Shown here: positions 20,428 to 31,759 of the stretch, one piece after another
How the letters are laid out: each line of letters starts with the position of its first letter
How positions within the stretch are numbered: position 1 is the stretch's first letter
Origin: Cryptomeria japonica
Lineage: Eukaryota; Streptophyta; Pinopsida; Cupressales; Cupressaceae
NCBI RefSeq assembly: GCF_030272615.1
Contig: NC_081407.1
Span: 440,231,213 to 440,295,212 of the forward strand
Length of the DNA: 64,000 nt
Direction: 5' to 3'
The notes under the pieces: model-generated
The model's database searches: none
Seen by the model: the letters and a program-made list of their open reading frames with translations, nothing else
Told to the model about the DNA's origin: nothing
Position numbers and translations under genes: made by a program

Positions 20428-21335
20428 TGTTGGCATTAAACACTCAAATGAGAATGGTAGATGTTGTCATTGATGGAAACAAAGTGGAAACAAGGTTCAA
20501 CAAGGTTTCACAGGTTCAACCAGCAATAGACTTCACCTACCAGCACCGACATCTAGTTTACACCAGTTGCAGTTTACACCGACAAAAGATTATATCGACA
20601 GTCTAAGCCGACTTGGCAATAATATTGTTTGTAATGTAAATTATATTTGTATGGTTGACATGATGTATTGTAAGGAATCATATATGAGATCTTGTAGGTC
20701 ATTTGAAATGTAACTAATGTATGTAGGTATGTGTGTATGTAAGCGATATTTGAGATGAGATAGGGATATGATATCAGATAGTTGTTTATGCACTTTGATG
20801 TATTTATTTTGAGAGAAAATAAGAAGCAGAGCAGAGCGAAGACTATTATGTGAGAAGAATCATTTGCTAGCAAGGTTTTTGGCAGAGGTATCAGAAAAAA
20901 CTTAAACTGGTACTGAATCTACCATTGCAGGTGCTATTTTGAAGCAGTACATTATTATTGGATTTAACCATCTAATTGTGTAGTCAGTGAGACCATTTTT
21001 GTTGTTGAGCAGTGAGCTCTAGGCAGTTGGCCTTCCTGCATGTGTAGGACCCTATTGTACTGAGTAATATTTATTCATATTGGCCAGTGAGTAAATATTG
21101 TGGGTCACAAATCCCACCGAGGTTTTTCCCCTACTGGGTTTCCTCACCAAAAACATCTATGTTATAGTGTGCATTGATGCTGATTCTTTTGTTTCTCTTT
21201 ACTGCATTATTATTTGCTTACCGGTATATTAATTTTAGTTATAAAGTTGCAAATAAGTTTAAATATTTCATCTACCGGTTAGACACTGATTCACCCCCCC
21301 TCTCAGTGTCTTTGGGATTAACCAAATATCTAATA
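20428..21335 (+). mobile_element. Solo copia-type LTR inside the C2 3' LTR
   Basis: It starts TGTTGGCATT (20428) and ends ATCTAATA (21335): the usual terminal CA is TA, one C-to-T change. The target duplication CTCAT (20423-20427, 21336-21340) is exact. Length is 908 bp, in plus orientation. It shares with C1 and C2 LTRs the CTCTAGGCAGTTGGCCTTCC block (21016-21035), the GGTTTTTCCC/GGGTTTCC segment and the C-tract motif near its 3' end. Confidence 0.88.
21281..21311 (+). promoter_or_regulatory. LTR 3'-end hairpin with C-rich loop (solo LTR in C2)
   Basis: AGACACTGA (21281-21289) and TCAGTGTCT (21303-21311) form a perfect 9-bp stem around a TTCACCCCCCCTC loop, 24 nt from the LTR end. Confidence 0.75.
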
Positions 21336-21881
21336 CTCATCCCAAGAGTCTCACTTACAGTCACTTTTTGATACAGAAATGCAAAACTGGCCTCATATAA
21401 TGCATCTGCTGTTTGTGATTGAGTTCTAGTTAATGCTCTGATTGTTCTGGTTCTTAAACCCTAAACCCTTGCCGGAATAACATACACCTTATGAGTACCT
21501 TAAAAATAATCTATAGGTCATTACGGAATTTTCTTTTGCATACAAATAATCTTGCATACATAAACTTTGCATTTCAAAACTTATCATGAATGTTCTTTTG
21601 TAAATGACCTAATAGACTAACTTATATACCCTTACAAACATTTATGTCATATGTCAACTCATTACAAATATATATAAATTATAAAATGATTTGTCGGATA
21701 CTACCCTTTTCCAGATCTTCAAGTGATGTCAGCTTCCCATACCGATACCTTGTTTGTTGGTTACCTTTGAAATCCTTGATGTCGGTGAAGTCTCTATTGG
21801 ATGTTAATGTGAACCAAAATATGTTTCCAATGTTTCCATCAATGACAACATAAGAAACCGAATGAGTGTCAATTGCCAACA

Positions 21882-21898
21882 ATCTCCCCCTTTGGCAT
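21882..21898 (-). promoter_or_regulatory. C2 polypurine tract
   Basis: Minus-strand GCCAAAGGGGGAGATTG abuts the LTR start. A second purine run (GCCAAAGGGGGAGTG) lies about 150 bp upstream, as in C3, where GTCAAAAAGGGGGAG follows the ORF B stop. Confidence 0.75.
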
Positions 21899-22396
21899 TG
21901 ATGTCAACACTCATGTGAAAAATGGTTTCAATCTGCCCTGTTGATCCTGGAATGTGATTCTGCTCCCCTTGAGTTGTATATACCATCTTAAATCTGATCC
22001 ATACATATTTATCCTTTCTATTTTTCACATGTATCACTCCCCCTTTGGCATCAATGCCAAAAACCGATACAAAGAATGAATAAATCATTGAAATTTTGTA
22101 TAGGGGAATGTCTCTCAAAATACTTACTGGAGTTGAATGAGATTGGAAATTTTTAGGTAACCATTCTTCAAGAATTCAAAGTATGTGTCCCAACTAAATT
22201 TGAATGTCCCTGAAATTGACACAAGTCCATTTAGGACATATCCATGAGATTCTTTTTCTTTGAGTTCTATCGGTGTGGGATTTCTCAATATATCTATACA
22301 CTCCTTATGTACATATAGTGTGTCCAACTAGGGACTCCATAATCCTCTGAGCTCTTTAGCTCTCTATACAATTTTATCTCTGTCTCTTTCAAGAGA

Positions 22397-25300
22397 TTAA
22401 ATATGGACTTCTAACAACAAAATTTGACCATCTATAGATGTGGTTAAAGAATTTACTCCATCAAAGTTATTTACAATGCCTATAATTGTATTATGAATAT
22501 CTTTAATGCTTTTGTCTATACCCATTGTAAGTAAACTTGAATTGCAACATACTCGATAAATATGTGTACATTGCCTCAAAGCATCATCTATCATTTTCAG
22601 TATATCTTCTCTCTATACTTTTTCTGATTCAATCAACTGATAAAAGGTGGCCCTTTTGGCTCGAGAAAACTGGTCCAAAGTATGCCAGTTAGAGATCTAC
22701 TACAATGAATGAAATTCCTTTGACATATTCTTTGTTAGCATTTTGAGCTTGCCAGATGGGATTGCTCCCTTATCAATTTGGCATTTCAGGACTAACTAGT
22801 GCAAAATTGGAATGAATGATCAATTGTTTTCTTTTCCTCAATCCCTTCCTTGATCATTTTCTAAGTTGCAATCATCATGAGTTCGGTTTAACTCATCTCT
22901 ATTATGGTCGTTTGCTCAACATTTGTAGTGGTAATTGCCAATAATGAAGTTCTGGCTGTCAGTTCTCTATCGGATTCCTCTCCTTTTTTCTCTAATGATT
23001 GTGTAGAAACACTTATTTCAGTTTGATCTTCCTTTTCATTCTCTCCTTCTTGATTTTGCTCTTTATCCTTCTCCTCCAATTTATTTTCTTCTATATCATC
23101 CTCTTTTGCACTGATGGCTTTTCCACTTGGTGCAACATCTGTTATTGTCGGTACCTCATTTGTTGTATCCACAACCTGTTCATTTTGAGCCAAAGGAATA
23201 TTTTCCTCAACATCTATAACCTGTTCATTATTTACATTAGATTTTTCTACCGGTATTTCCTCTTTATCCTATACATTTTCTTATGCCAAAGATTTTGCAT
23301 TTAATTCCTTGGCATCTTGCAAAATTGTGAATTAGCTACCCACTACACCTTTGCCTTTGCCATCAACTAAGATGTCAGACTTAGGATTAGATTTTGGTGA
23401 TGTAAATAAATAAGGGTGGTCAATAAAGAATTGGACCCATTCCTCATTGGTTTCATTTATTATTTTTTTAACTCTACCTACCATAAGGCTAACTGTCTTG
23501 TGCCTACTTCAAAAAATTGTTCTATTAGTAGTTTCAAGACACATCTTCATCTCCTCCAGGGTAATTGAACCACAATTAGTTAATAATCCTTGAATATTTA
23601 TGTTTTGGTCTTCCTCTACAATGGATAATCTTCTAGCATTTAGATTATTATATAATTGTGTCAATATTTGCTTTGCAATCTCTAATAAAGCCTTCTTATA
23701 TATCTAAGTGTAACAAAATTGCTTCCTCAATTTCTTTTTGCTCATCATCATCCAAATGTTCATAATAATGTTGAATGTTATTTAAAATACCATCCTTTGT
23801 TATCTCATCTATTAACTCAGCACAAGACATAGGTGGAATAATAGTTACATTACCGGTTTCAATAGCTTCATCTAAGTCTTCCTTCTTCTTCTTCTTGCCG
23901 AATGATGTGGGAGTTTCTTTTACTGGCCTTTTCTTCTGAGTAGGCTTCCCTTCAACTAGCTTACTTATTGGTATCTTAAAGGTTACCTTCCTTGTTGGCT
24001 GCTTCCTTATCTTCTCAGCTTTCTCCTTTGGGTCTTCTACCTTCTTTCTCTGCACCCTCTTGAAAGATAGAGGAATTTCATCCTCAGTCTCAATATCTGA
24101 ATTAATTGGTGCAATGAGAGCTTCAAGTTGTTTCCTCTTCTTGACTTGTTTTGTTGATGAGGCTTCAATTATAGTAATAATATCTTTTGAGACTTTTTCA
24201 ACAAATTGGCTTACTTTTCTCTATTGTCTCTCTCTCTTCTTCTGATTAAATTTTGTTTTAACTTCAAGATATTTTTGCTTGGTAGTTCTAAATAATTTTT
24301 TAGATTCATCTATTAGTGCATCTATAAGCATCTTAGCATGTGCATCGATAAGCATCTTATCATATGCATCCAAAATTCTTACATCTACCTCATAACCTAT
24401 TTCTTCAATCCATATCTTCTAGGGTATCATAGCTTCCATAAGAGTTTCACCCTTTTTCACCATGAAACAAATTTCAGTTGAGTATTTCTCAAATATGTGC
24501 TTTGGAATTCTTTCCCTTAACTTCATGGCTTTCTGAAATGATTTAAAGTATCCCCAAACTTTGTCATTTCTTTGGTTCCCCAAACTGGTAATAGCACCCT
24601 TAATTTTCCTTCCTGCCAGTATATCGAAGGCCCATTGCCTTTTGCCCAAACCTAGTATCTCATTCAAGAATAAAATCATTAGGCACACTATCAGATTTCC
24701 ATACCGAAAAACTCCTTTCTTTTCTCCCTTGATCTTGCCTAAGTTCATAATCAACTCTTCTTTCATCCATTCACACAGATCATACTTTTCATCATTCTTC
24801 AACATTTTATAAGAAGCAAAAATGCAAGAGCTAGAAACTGAGTTAAGTTGCTTAGATTGGGTTACCTTGTAACCTATAATCATGCTGACGAATTTGACAT
24901 CCTTGTCAATAATGGTACTAAGTCTCATTGACCAAATATCAGAGGTTGCACCTGTGAGCTTGTTGATTTGATCATTTGATATCTTCTTCTCTGGTTTCTG
25001 ACCTATCTGAGGTAAGTTGGTGATAGCCCTAATTACTTCCTTGGTGATGTTGTGGGGTCTATCCAACTAGATAAATTCACCATGAACTTTGTTTAGCACA
25101 TATCAGTTTATTTCATCCTCAAACTCAGAAATATCCAAGATTGTGGTTAACCCTAGGTATGAAATATGTTTGAATTCAGAATTGATGATTCTAGAGTCAT
25201 TCAACAATTCAAATATGTACATTGATTTGATTTCACCTATTCCCAAGTCCTCTAGATTATGGTGGATGTAATCTCTGACATCCTCAACATAAGCAACGCC

Positions 25301-25610
25301 TTCGAGAACCCTCGAAAAAGCATCGATCGAATCATCCAGAGTTGCAATATGAGGGAATGTTTTGAATATTGTTATTAGATTATCCTTAACCTCTACTAAA
25401 GTGGGATTTGTAATGAAAGTGGGGACAGTAGTAGAACCATCCTCTATTTTGAATGATTGAATTGCGAAAAATACCTGGAAATAGTCACCGGTGACAAACC
25501 CTAGATATCTCCTTTGAATGTAGTTGAAATCAATGATGGTTTCTTCTGATAGCTCTGAATCACCTTTGACTTTCTCTGTATCACTCTAAATGCAAGGTGG
25601 TCATACTAAA
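22397..25610 (-). pseudogene. C2 ORF B: large unrecognised protein, decayed
   Basis: Homologous to C3 ORF B along its N-terminal third. Landmarks are VEDVRDYIHHNLEDLGIGEI (C3: VKDVRFFTKCYVEELGHVEI), HNITKEVIRAITNLPQ (C3: FKITKEIIHVITSYPI), INKLTGATSD, VCLMILFLNEILGLGK (C3: VCMFFYFEKFFPSVGK), then RIPKHIFEKYSTEICF (C3: QIPPQLVEKYKGDICF). Beyond that comes a lysine-rich segment (24055-23696) and an acidic tail (23193-22888, other frame). Stops at 25070 and elsewhere, and at least two frame changes, show decay. I see no RT, integrase or protease motif. The fold and function are unknown. Its position after Gag suggests an element-encoded accessory protein. Confidence 0.6.
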
Positions 25611-26000
25611 GTGAATCTTCCTTTTATCCTTCGAAAAACCCTAATTTGCTATCGACATAAATGCCTTCTGGTGAGACATACCGGATCTTGATTCAACATA
25701 TATATGTCAGATAAACCTTCTCAGATGTTTGAAACTTCCTTTTGAATCTCTTTCTTGGGGAATATGCAGGATTTTCATGAAATTTGCCTACCCCTAAGGA
25801 ATTTGCCTCAATTGTCAGACGATCTTCCTACCGGTGTAGAAACATTCTGCTTTGCCGATTAAGTAACCGAAGCAGTTTCATCTCCTGATTGATCATCTAA
25901 CTTCTTGACCCATCTCTTGGTATGATCATGTCAGATCTCATTGATCTCTTTCTTTCCTTTATCATTTGATCCATTGTTGCTAACCGGTGGATATTTGCTT

Positions 26001-27020
26001 CTACAAAAGTTGGTTGTGTCCAATCTTGTTGCATGCATAACATGTAACATTGTTCATTTGAATTGCTTTTCTATATCCGAGATAATTGCTTGACCTGCAT
26101 TGATTAGCCATATGTCCAAACTTTCCACATGCATGACATTTTACATTCATTCTGCAATCTTTTGTCTTATGACCATACTTATTGCATTTCAAACATTGAC
26201 CGAGGACAGAGTTATAATTCTAATTTTCTCTATTTCTACATTGTCTAGCCATATGACCAAATTTATTAAAAACAAAGCATCTACCATTGAATTTGTGAGC
26301 ATTGAGCTTCCTTATCAGTGTCCTCGAGTTCCGGTTGTTCTGATCATTCTGCATACCAGATGTCTGGTCTTCATTTGTAGTACCGGAGCTCTGACCTTGT
26401 TCAAATCCAAGTCCTCTGGAGTCTTTATTCTGCCTTTAGCTCTCCAATAATTCATTAAGCTAGGTTGAACTAGCCTTGAATTTGTCCTTATACTCATTTG
26501 CAATAGTTAGATCATCTCTTAGGATTGTCATTTGTCTTTCAAGTTCTTGTTCATTGTTTTGGAATTGCACTAATTATGTTCTTAACACATCATTTTCATG
26601 AGCCAACCTGATGCATTCTTCAGATCTATCCTTTAATGATCTAGCAAGGTCTTCCTCCTTTTTCTTTATGTCTTCAATTTATTTTGCCATCATCATATTT
26701 AGGGCTTGTGTTTCATTCTTTGTAACTTCATTTTCTTGACTCAGCTTCTAACATAGGTTCTTCAAAGTGTCATTTTCTTCATCATTTTGATCTTGCAATT
26801 GTTCCCACAATTCCTTTCTTTTGGCTTGAGCATTAGATAGATATTCTTGCAGAGTGACAATGAATTCTTTTGCAGATCTAAGTTCATCTTCCATCTTTAT
26901 GTTGTTAAATTTTTGAGCTTCAAAATCTTCAAGAGCAACTTCAAGCTGCTGCCTCAAACACATCTCCATGGATTCTAGATTTAGGATCTCCCTCAAGCTA
27001 TTAGGCTTCTTCTGAGGCAC
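26001..27020 (-). pseudogene. C2 Gag-like protein: coiled coil plus CCHC knuckles
   Basis: The N-terminal part (27020-26748) is a charged, heptad-like segment (MCLRQQLEVALEDFEAQKF, RKELWEQLQDQNDEEND), probably a coiled coil. After a frameshift come four knuckles: a damaged one (CFVFNKFGHMARQC), then CLKCNKYGHKTKDC, CHACGKFGHMANQC, and a half-knuckle CYACNKIGH that ends at the stop at 26001. It begins a few codons after the primer-binding sequence. This matches the design of C3 Gag (31760-33100) with fewer knuckles. It would bind element RNA. No start ATG was found close to the primer site in this copy. Confidence 0.7.
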
Positions 27021-27021
27021 A

Positions 27022-27036
27022 AGGCTCTGATACCAA
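27022..27036 (-). promoter_or_regulatory. C2 primer-binding site, right half after C3 insertion
   Basis: Minus strand TTGGTATCAGAGCC (iMet type). The ACCAA within it (27032-27036) is the left copy of the C3 target duplication; the right copy is at 34293-34297, adjoining the C2 5' LTR. Confidence 0.88.
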
Positions 27037-27477
27037 TGTTAGGCCCAATATGGAAAGCTAATGTACTAACAAGATTCTTCGAATGAATAACTAAACAAAA
27101 TGTTTCATTGGTTAGATTGTCCTTGTAATCATACACAATCTTCTGGTGCAATTTCCAATGTAACAATGGTTAGATGTGCCTCGATCTTGTAACACGTTTT
27201 CATATGCATGTCCAGGTTCAATGTATCTGGTAACATGTTTCACTCAGTGAATATCAGCTTGGTGTGTCACCTTTGCTGCTCAGTAGTCTCAAAAAGATAC
27301 TAGGTAGACAGCTCGGTGTGTACTGCATTCTGTGACTGCTTTCCTTTGTAACCGACTAGACTGTGCATACCGACTTCTCTATGTGTACCAACTGCATGAT
27401 TCGATAGTGTTAACTAACTAGAATATATAGTATGACTTTGAATATAAAAACTAATGGCAATTTGATAAGTAGTAACA
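27037..27477 (-). mobile_element. C3 3' LTR, internally deleted
   Basis: The ends match the 5' LTR of C3 (33163-34292), but about 690 bp are missing: AAAGCTAATGTACT joins directly to ACAAGATTCTTCG. The missing part includes the G-tract hairpin and TATA-proximal region. The PPT GTCAAAAGGGGAGATTG is at 27478-27496. Confidence 0.88.
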
Positions 27478-27828
27478 ATCTCCCCTTTTGACATTAGTTG
27501 AGATGTTTGACAAAAACTACTTTCAAAGTCATAACTCAAAAATCTATATACTTTGCAAAATGACTATACTTAACAGTAAATACAATAGTCAATGAAATAG
27601 TATATTCAGATATACTCCCCTTATCATTATATTGTACATCAGTTCTATGCTTGTGTGCTCTACTTACTATCCTTGAATATTCTACATACTCTGCTCGATA
27701 TACTCCCCCTATATACAATACTCTGAATACTGTATCAAAACTGTATTACCAAAACTGTATCTCCCCTTATATAGTATCATTCCCCAAATATATAGTATTA
27801 CTCCCCCTTTTTGACAAACATCAAAAAC

Positions 27829-30800
27829 TTAATTTCCATCTGGGGGTGGTAACTGATCAAAAATAGATTTATACTTTTTCCGGGCATCAGTGAGTGCGAC
27901 AGAGAGTACATCCTTTACACTTTCCATTAAAGAATTTTGTGATTGAATATCAACCAAGAGTGATATTAAGCCATCAAGAGTGCTTCCCTCTTATGTAGTA
28001 GATAGGCGTGTAGCTCTATTAATCTACTCTTGAACTGATGAAAGATGAGGAAGGAATAATGTCTGGAGTGTCATTATATCCATTTGGATCTTATGTTCTT
28101 CATTTCTGAGTTCTAACTATTGAGCCATGAGCTGTTGAAGCTTGGTATAAAATTTTTGAACTGAATTGGGTTTAGGAGTCAACTTATTTGAGAGATTGGT
28201 GATCTCTTTCTCAATTGCATCAGTTTTATTCTTGACATCTTTAATGAATATGGAAAATGTACAAAGTTTTTGAAATAAATAAAGAATATGCTTGAGTTGA
28301 GGGGACAACTCAGCAATGAATTTGACAAGCTTGACTTTCCTAATAGCTAGAGCTTTTTGTACCTCTTCTATCATTTTTGTAGTAAGCTCCTTGTCTTTTA
28401 GCTTGCTCAAGTACTCAGATGCATTAACTCCAGATGTTTCTATTTGATTAAGGAGTTCATCCAGTTGAATATGGATGGCTGCATCGGTTGACACTGTAGC
28501 TATAGGTAGCATTTCTATTAGCAGTATCTTCACCTTCTAAAGTACTTTATTCTTCTTTTGAATGGCCATCTATTTTTCTTGTTCGGCCTTTGCTTTGCAT
28601 AGTTCACCAAAATCAATAAGTGCTTGCCCCTTTAATTTTGAGATATCCACATTGGGTAATACTATCGGTTTAGTCAAATCAACTTTAAAACTATGCTTTT
28701 TCACCTTCTTCTCTTTTCCTTTGGTCGGTTGGACCAAGATAATAGCTTGTGAGGCTTGCTAACCCTCGATAGGTTGCTCGATAGAGGCAACACTTTGGTC
28801 GGTACCTGTAGCTGCTATGGTGTCTTTGGGTGTCTTGGTACTGGGTGTCTCAGCTGCTACATTTTCAGTGCTCGAGGGTGCTTGAGAGGTCTTGTCTTGA
28901 GTTGTACCTTCTGCTGCTTCAGACTGGTGACCTTCGGTGCCTTGTGCTGTATCTTTAGGATCTTCGGTTGAGACAAGTTACTTGATCGGTGGATAAGGCT
29001 GAACTTGTACTAACACAGATTCACTAGATACAAGCTTTGCATATGTAGTGCCTTTGATCATCTTCTACTCCTGTTCTTCTACATCCCTGACATCTTCATC
29101 AATTTGAATAGTGTTAGCCAGGTCTTGCTCAGTAGCTTCAGGACCGTGCTCAGTGACATCAGGATCTTGTTCAGTGACATCAACAATTTCAATTTTAGAT
29201 TGTTCACTGACATCTTTTATTTTGAATATTTCCTGCCATTTTGCTTTTGTCTCATTTTTTACATCGATATATAGCCCATTCATTAATTTTAAGGCTCTCT
29301 ATTTGACAAGAAATTTAGAATTGTAGGTTGTCAGATGCTCCTTAATCTCTATGACAGACATATTAGGAAATAGATGGACTAGACTTCTTTCTCTAATTTT
29401 TTTCTCTAAGTCCATTGCATATTTTCACCTATTGTCAATATGTAAGTACAGTTCACTCGGAAGTGACTTGACTAGTTCCAATGGAGCTAGTCGAAACTTT
29501 AGAAGTGTACAGATGTCGGCTTCTTCAATTTGTCTCTTCTCATCATTATTCCTAGTCTCATACTTGACATACCTAAATCCTGCAAATCCACCATATTCTT
29601 TTAGATTTGCACAAAAGTTTTCAACACTATGAATATTTACCTTCTTGCTTTTGACAATCTGGAATTTGTTGGCATCCTCAAATTCTGTATCACTAGACTC
29701 TTTTGCCAGAATGAATCTCCAAGTAGATTTCTTGTAGGTCTTGGTTACCTTGGGTACAGTAACACTCTTTTGTTTCTTACTCGGTGATGCAGCTGATGCT
29801 CTTGTATTAGGTCTCTTTGTTGGAGGAGTCGGTAGGACCTTTGGAATGTCCTGTTTCTTTCTTTTCAATACTTTACCCTTAGGCAGTTCGGTGCTCAATG
29901 TTATTGCTACCTCTTGAGCTTCTAATTCCTCTTTGGTGATGGCAAGAGTACCTTTGATAGGTGTGGAGGAATATTCTTCTTTGAATTTCTCAGATAACAC
30001 CTTAATCATCTTTGTATCCTTTCTTGTAGCTTTAGGTACTACAATGCTCATTTTTACCTTTTCCTTAACTTCTTCATAAGTTCCATATCTCAGTTCAATA
30101 GCATGCCTTAGCAGTGTAAGAAATGCATCAATTTGTTGTTGTGTGATATCATAGTCAATCTCATAACCCATTGGTGGAAAAGATTGAGTCCTAGGTTCCA
30201 CAACATTCACATAACAGTAATCGGTGTCTACCTCAAAGCATATATCACCTTTATATTTCTCTACCAGCTGGGGTGGAATCTGGTACCTATTGTGCATCTT
30301 CTCTTGAAATTTGCTGAAGTAGTCATCCATGATATCAATGAAATTTTCTCCCAATTTCTTGATAAAGTCATTAATTTGATGGGTGATTGGTCGGTGTAGC
30401 TCCCAAACTACTTTACCGACTGATGGAAAGAATTTCTCAAAGTAGAAAAACATGCATACAAGAAGTGAACCAAACTTCAGTGTATTTGCCGAGTTGTTCT
30501 TCTTTGGCTTCCTTATTGTGTTCAGGTTCTCAAACAATTTTTTCAATAACACTTCACATAAATCTACTTTCATTCCCTTTTTCACTATTTTATAGTCTAA
30601 GTCAACTGTTGCATAGGGTACACTATTTTCCCTTGCTGATTGGAAGAAACAATAACCAATTACTCTAATTGCAAACTTAATTTCTGCATCAATGACATTG
30701 TTCGGTTTCAGTCCTCAGTAATCAGATTCTACTCCAGTTAAACTGATTAACTCCTTCTATGATATCATCTTCTGTGCTCGTGCATGATCATAGATAGGAT

Positions 30801-31212
30801 AACTGGTGATCACATGAATGATTTCCTTAGTGATTTTGAATGGTTGCTCCTCTAGCCACATAAAATCATCATGAACTCTACTTAAAACAAACTTAACTCA
30901 CTGGGGTTTGAACACACGGGGATAGGCTAGGGCTTCAGTTAATCCCTTGATTTTGATATGCTCATACTTGCTATCCATTTTGCCATCAATGCATAGCTCA
31001 TCATATGTGTCCTTAATTTCAACATGACCGAGTTCTTCAACATAGCATTTGGTGAAGAATCTAACATCTTTGACTAACAAGATTCGATCCGGGATGAGTG
31101 AAAAGGCAGTTTTGTCATCCAGTTTAGAGGCAACTTTAGGAGTCAAAGAGTATTTCAGTGTGGGCTTCTTGACATTCTTGACAAATATGGGATCTTGGAT
31201 CTTGGGTGCCAT
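27829..31212 (-). pseudogene. C3 ORF B: 1127-codon unrecognised element protein
   Basis: The frame opens at ATG 31212 (MAPKIQDPIFVKNVKKPTLK) and keeps phase to the TAA at 27829 (QLPPPDGN end), interrupted only by nonsense codons (for example 30898, about 30770, 29425, 28117). Segments in order: an N-terminal globular part with VKDVRFFTKCYVEELG; a conserved central block (IVKKGMKVDLCEVLLKKLF, FGSLLVCMFFYFEKFFPSVG); a Lys/Pro-rich basic linker (PKVLPTPPTKRPNTRASAAS); FAGFRYVKYETRN; an acidic repeat with DVTEQ/EVTEH-like units (29100-29200); and a C-terminal helical part (28533-28117). No catalytic motif of RT, integrase, protease or RNase H is visible. It is homologous to C2 ORF B. Function unknown. 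Confidence 0.65.
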
Positions 31213-31759
31213 TTGTAAATTTCAGATAAAACTAGCAAACTATCCTTAGGGTTTGACGGTTTACAAATGGCAGACGCTTCACACTCAGTAGATAATAGCA
31301 ATTTGACAAGATCGGTAAACTAGCTTAACAGTGTGATGAGATTTGTGTAAATACCTTGGATTCACTTTGAATGAGGTTTGATCACCTTGATTCACTCTGC
31401 TTTGCTCTCTTGAAAACTTGGTGAATGTAAATGACCGCGAAAATACCTTTAAGTACACAAAATACCTTATCGGGCTCCATGTGGGTTAGGTCAAAACATT
31501 AAATGCACTCGGTTTACCTTTAACCGATTTACTCCCTTTTTTTTTCGTTTTAACCAAGAAACCAAATTTCCTTCATTTACCGACTTGATAGGCTTCTTGT
31601 ATTCATTGACTTGATAGGTTTCCTGTAAAGTACTTTTGATAGAATTTTAAACTTACTAATGCATCTTAACTATGTAGATTTTGGATTTAGTACATAATAG
31701 AATAGGAACTGTTGTGATTTTAACCTTTAGAGAATGCAGTCCCTTCATACCTTTGCTGA
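31213..31759 (-). other. Spacer between C3 Gag and ORF B
   Basis: About 550 nt with stops in all minus-strand frames. It contains an A-rich run and repeated (C)AAGTCGGTAAAT-like words. It could hold a second promoter or an intron for a spliced ORF B message. I see no TATA element or splice pair strong enough to call. Confidence 0.4.

Larger units (their letters stand above)
20122..21881 (-). mobile_element. C2 3' LTR, interrupted by a solo LTR
   Basis: Two pieces (20122-20427 and 21341-21881) align end to end with the C2 5' LTR at 34299-35156. The interruption is a plus-oriented LTR with target duplication CTCAT. The hairpin with G-tract is at 20134-20167. The PPT lies just right of 21881. 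Confidence 0.88.

Noticed and set aside
21455-21475. Telomere-like CCCTAAACCC word inside the C2 LTR
   Set aside because: A single short occurrence within an LTR; not an array.
22999-23304. Plus-strand hydrophobic ORF suggesting a membrane protein
   Set aside because: It is the antisense of an acidic, Glu/Lys-rich segment of C2 ORF B, which gives Phe/Leu/Ile-rich frames on the other strand.
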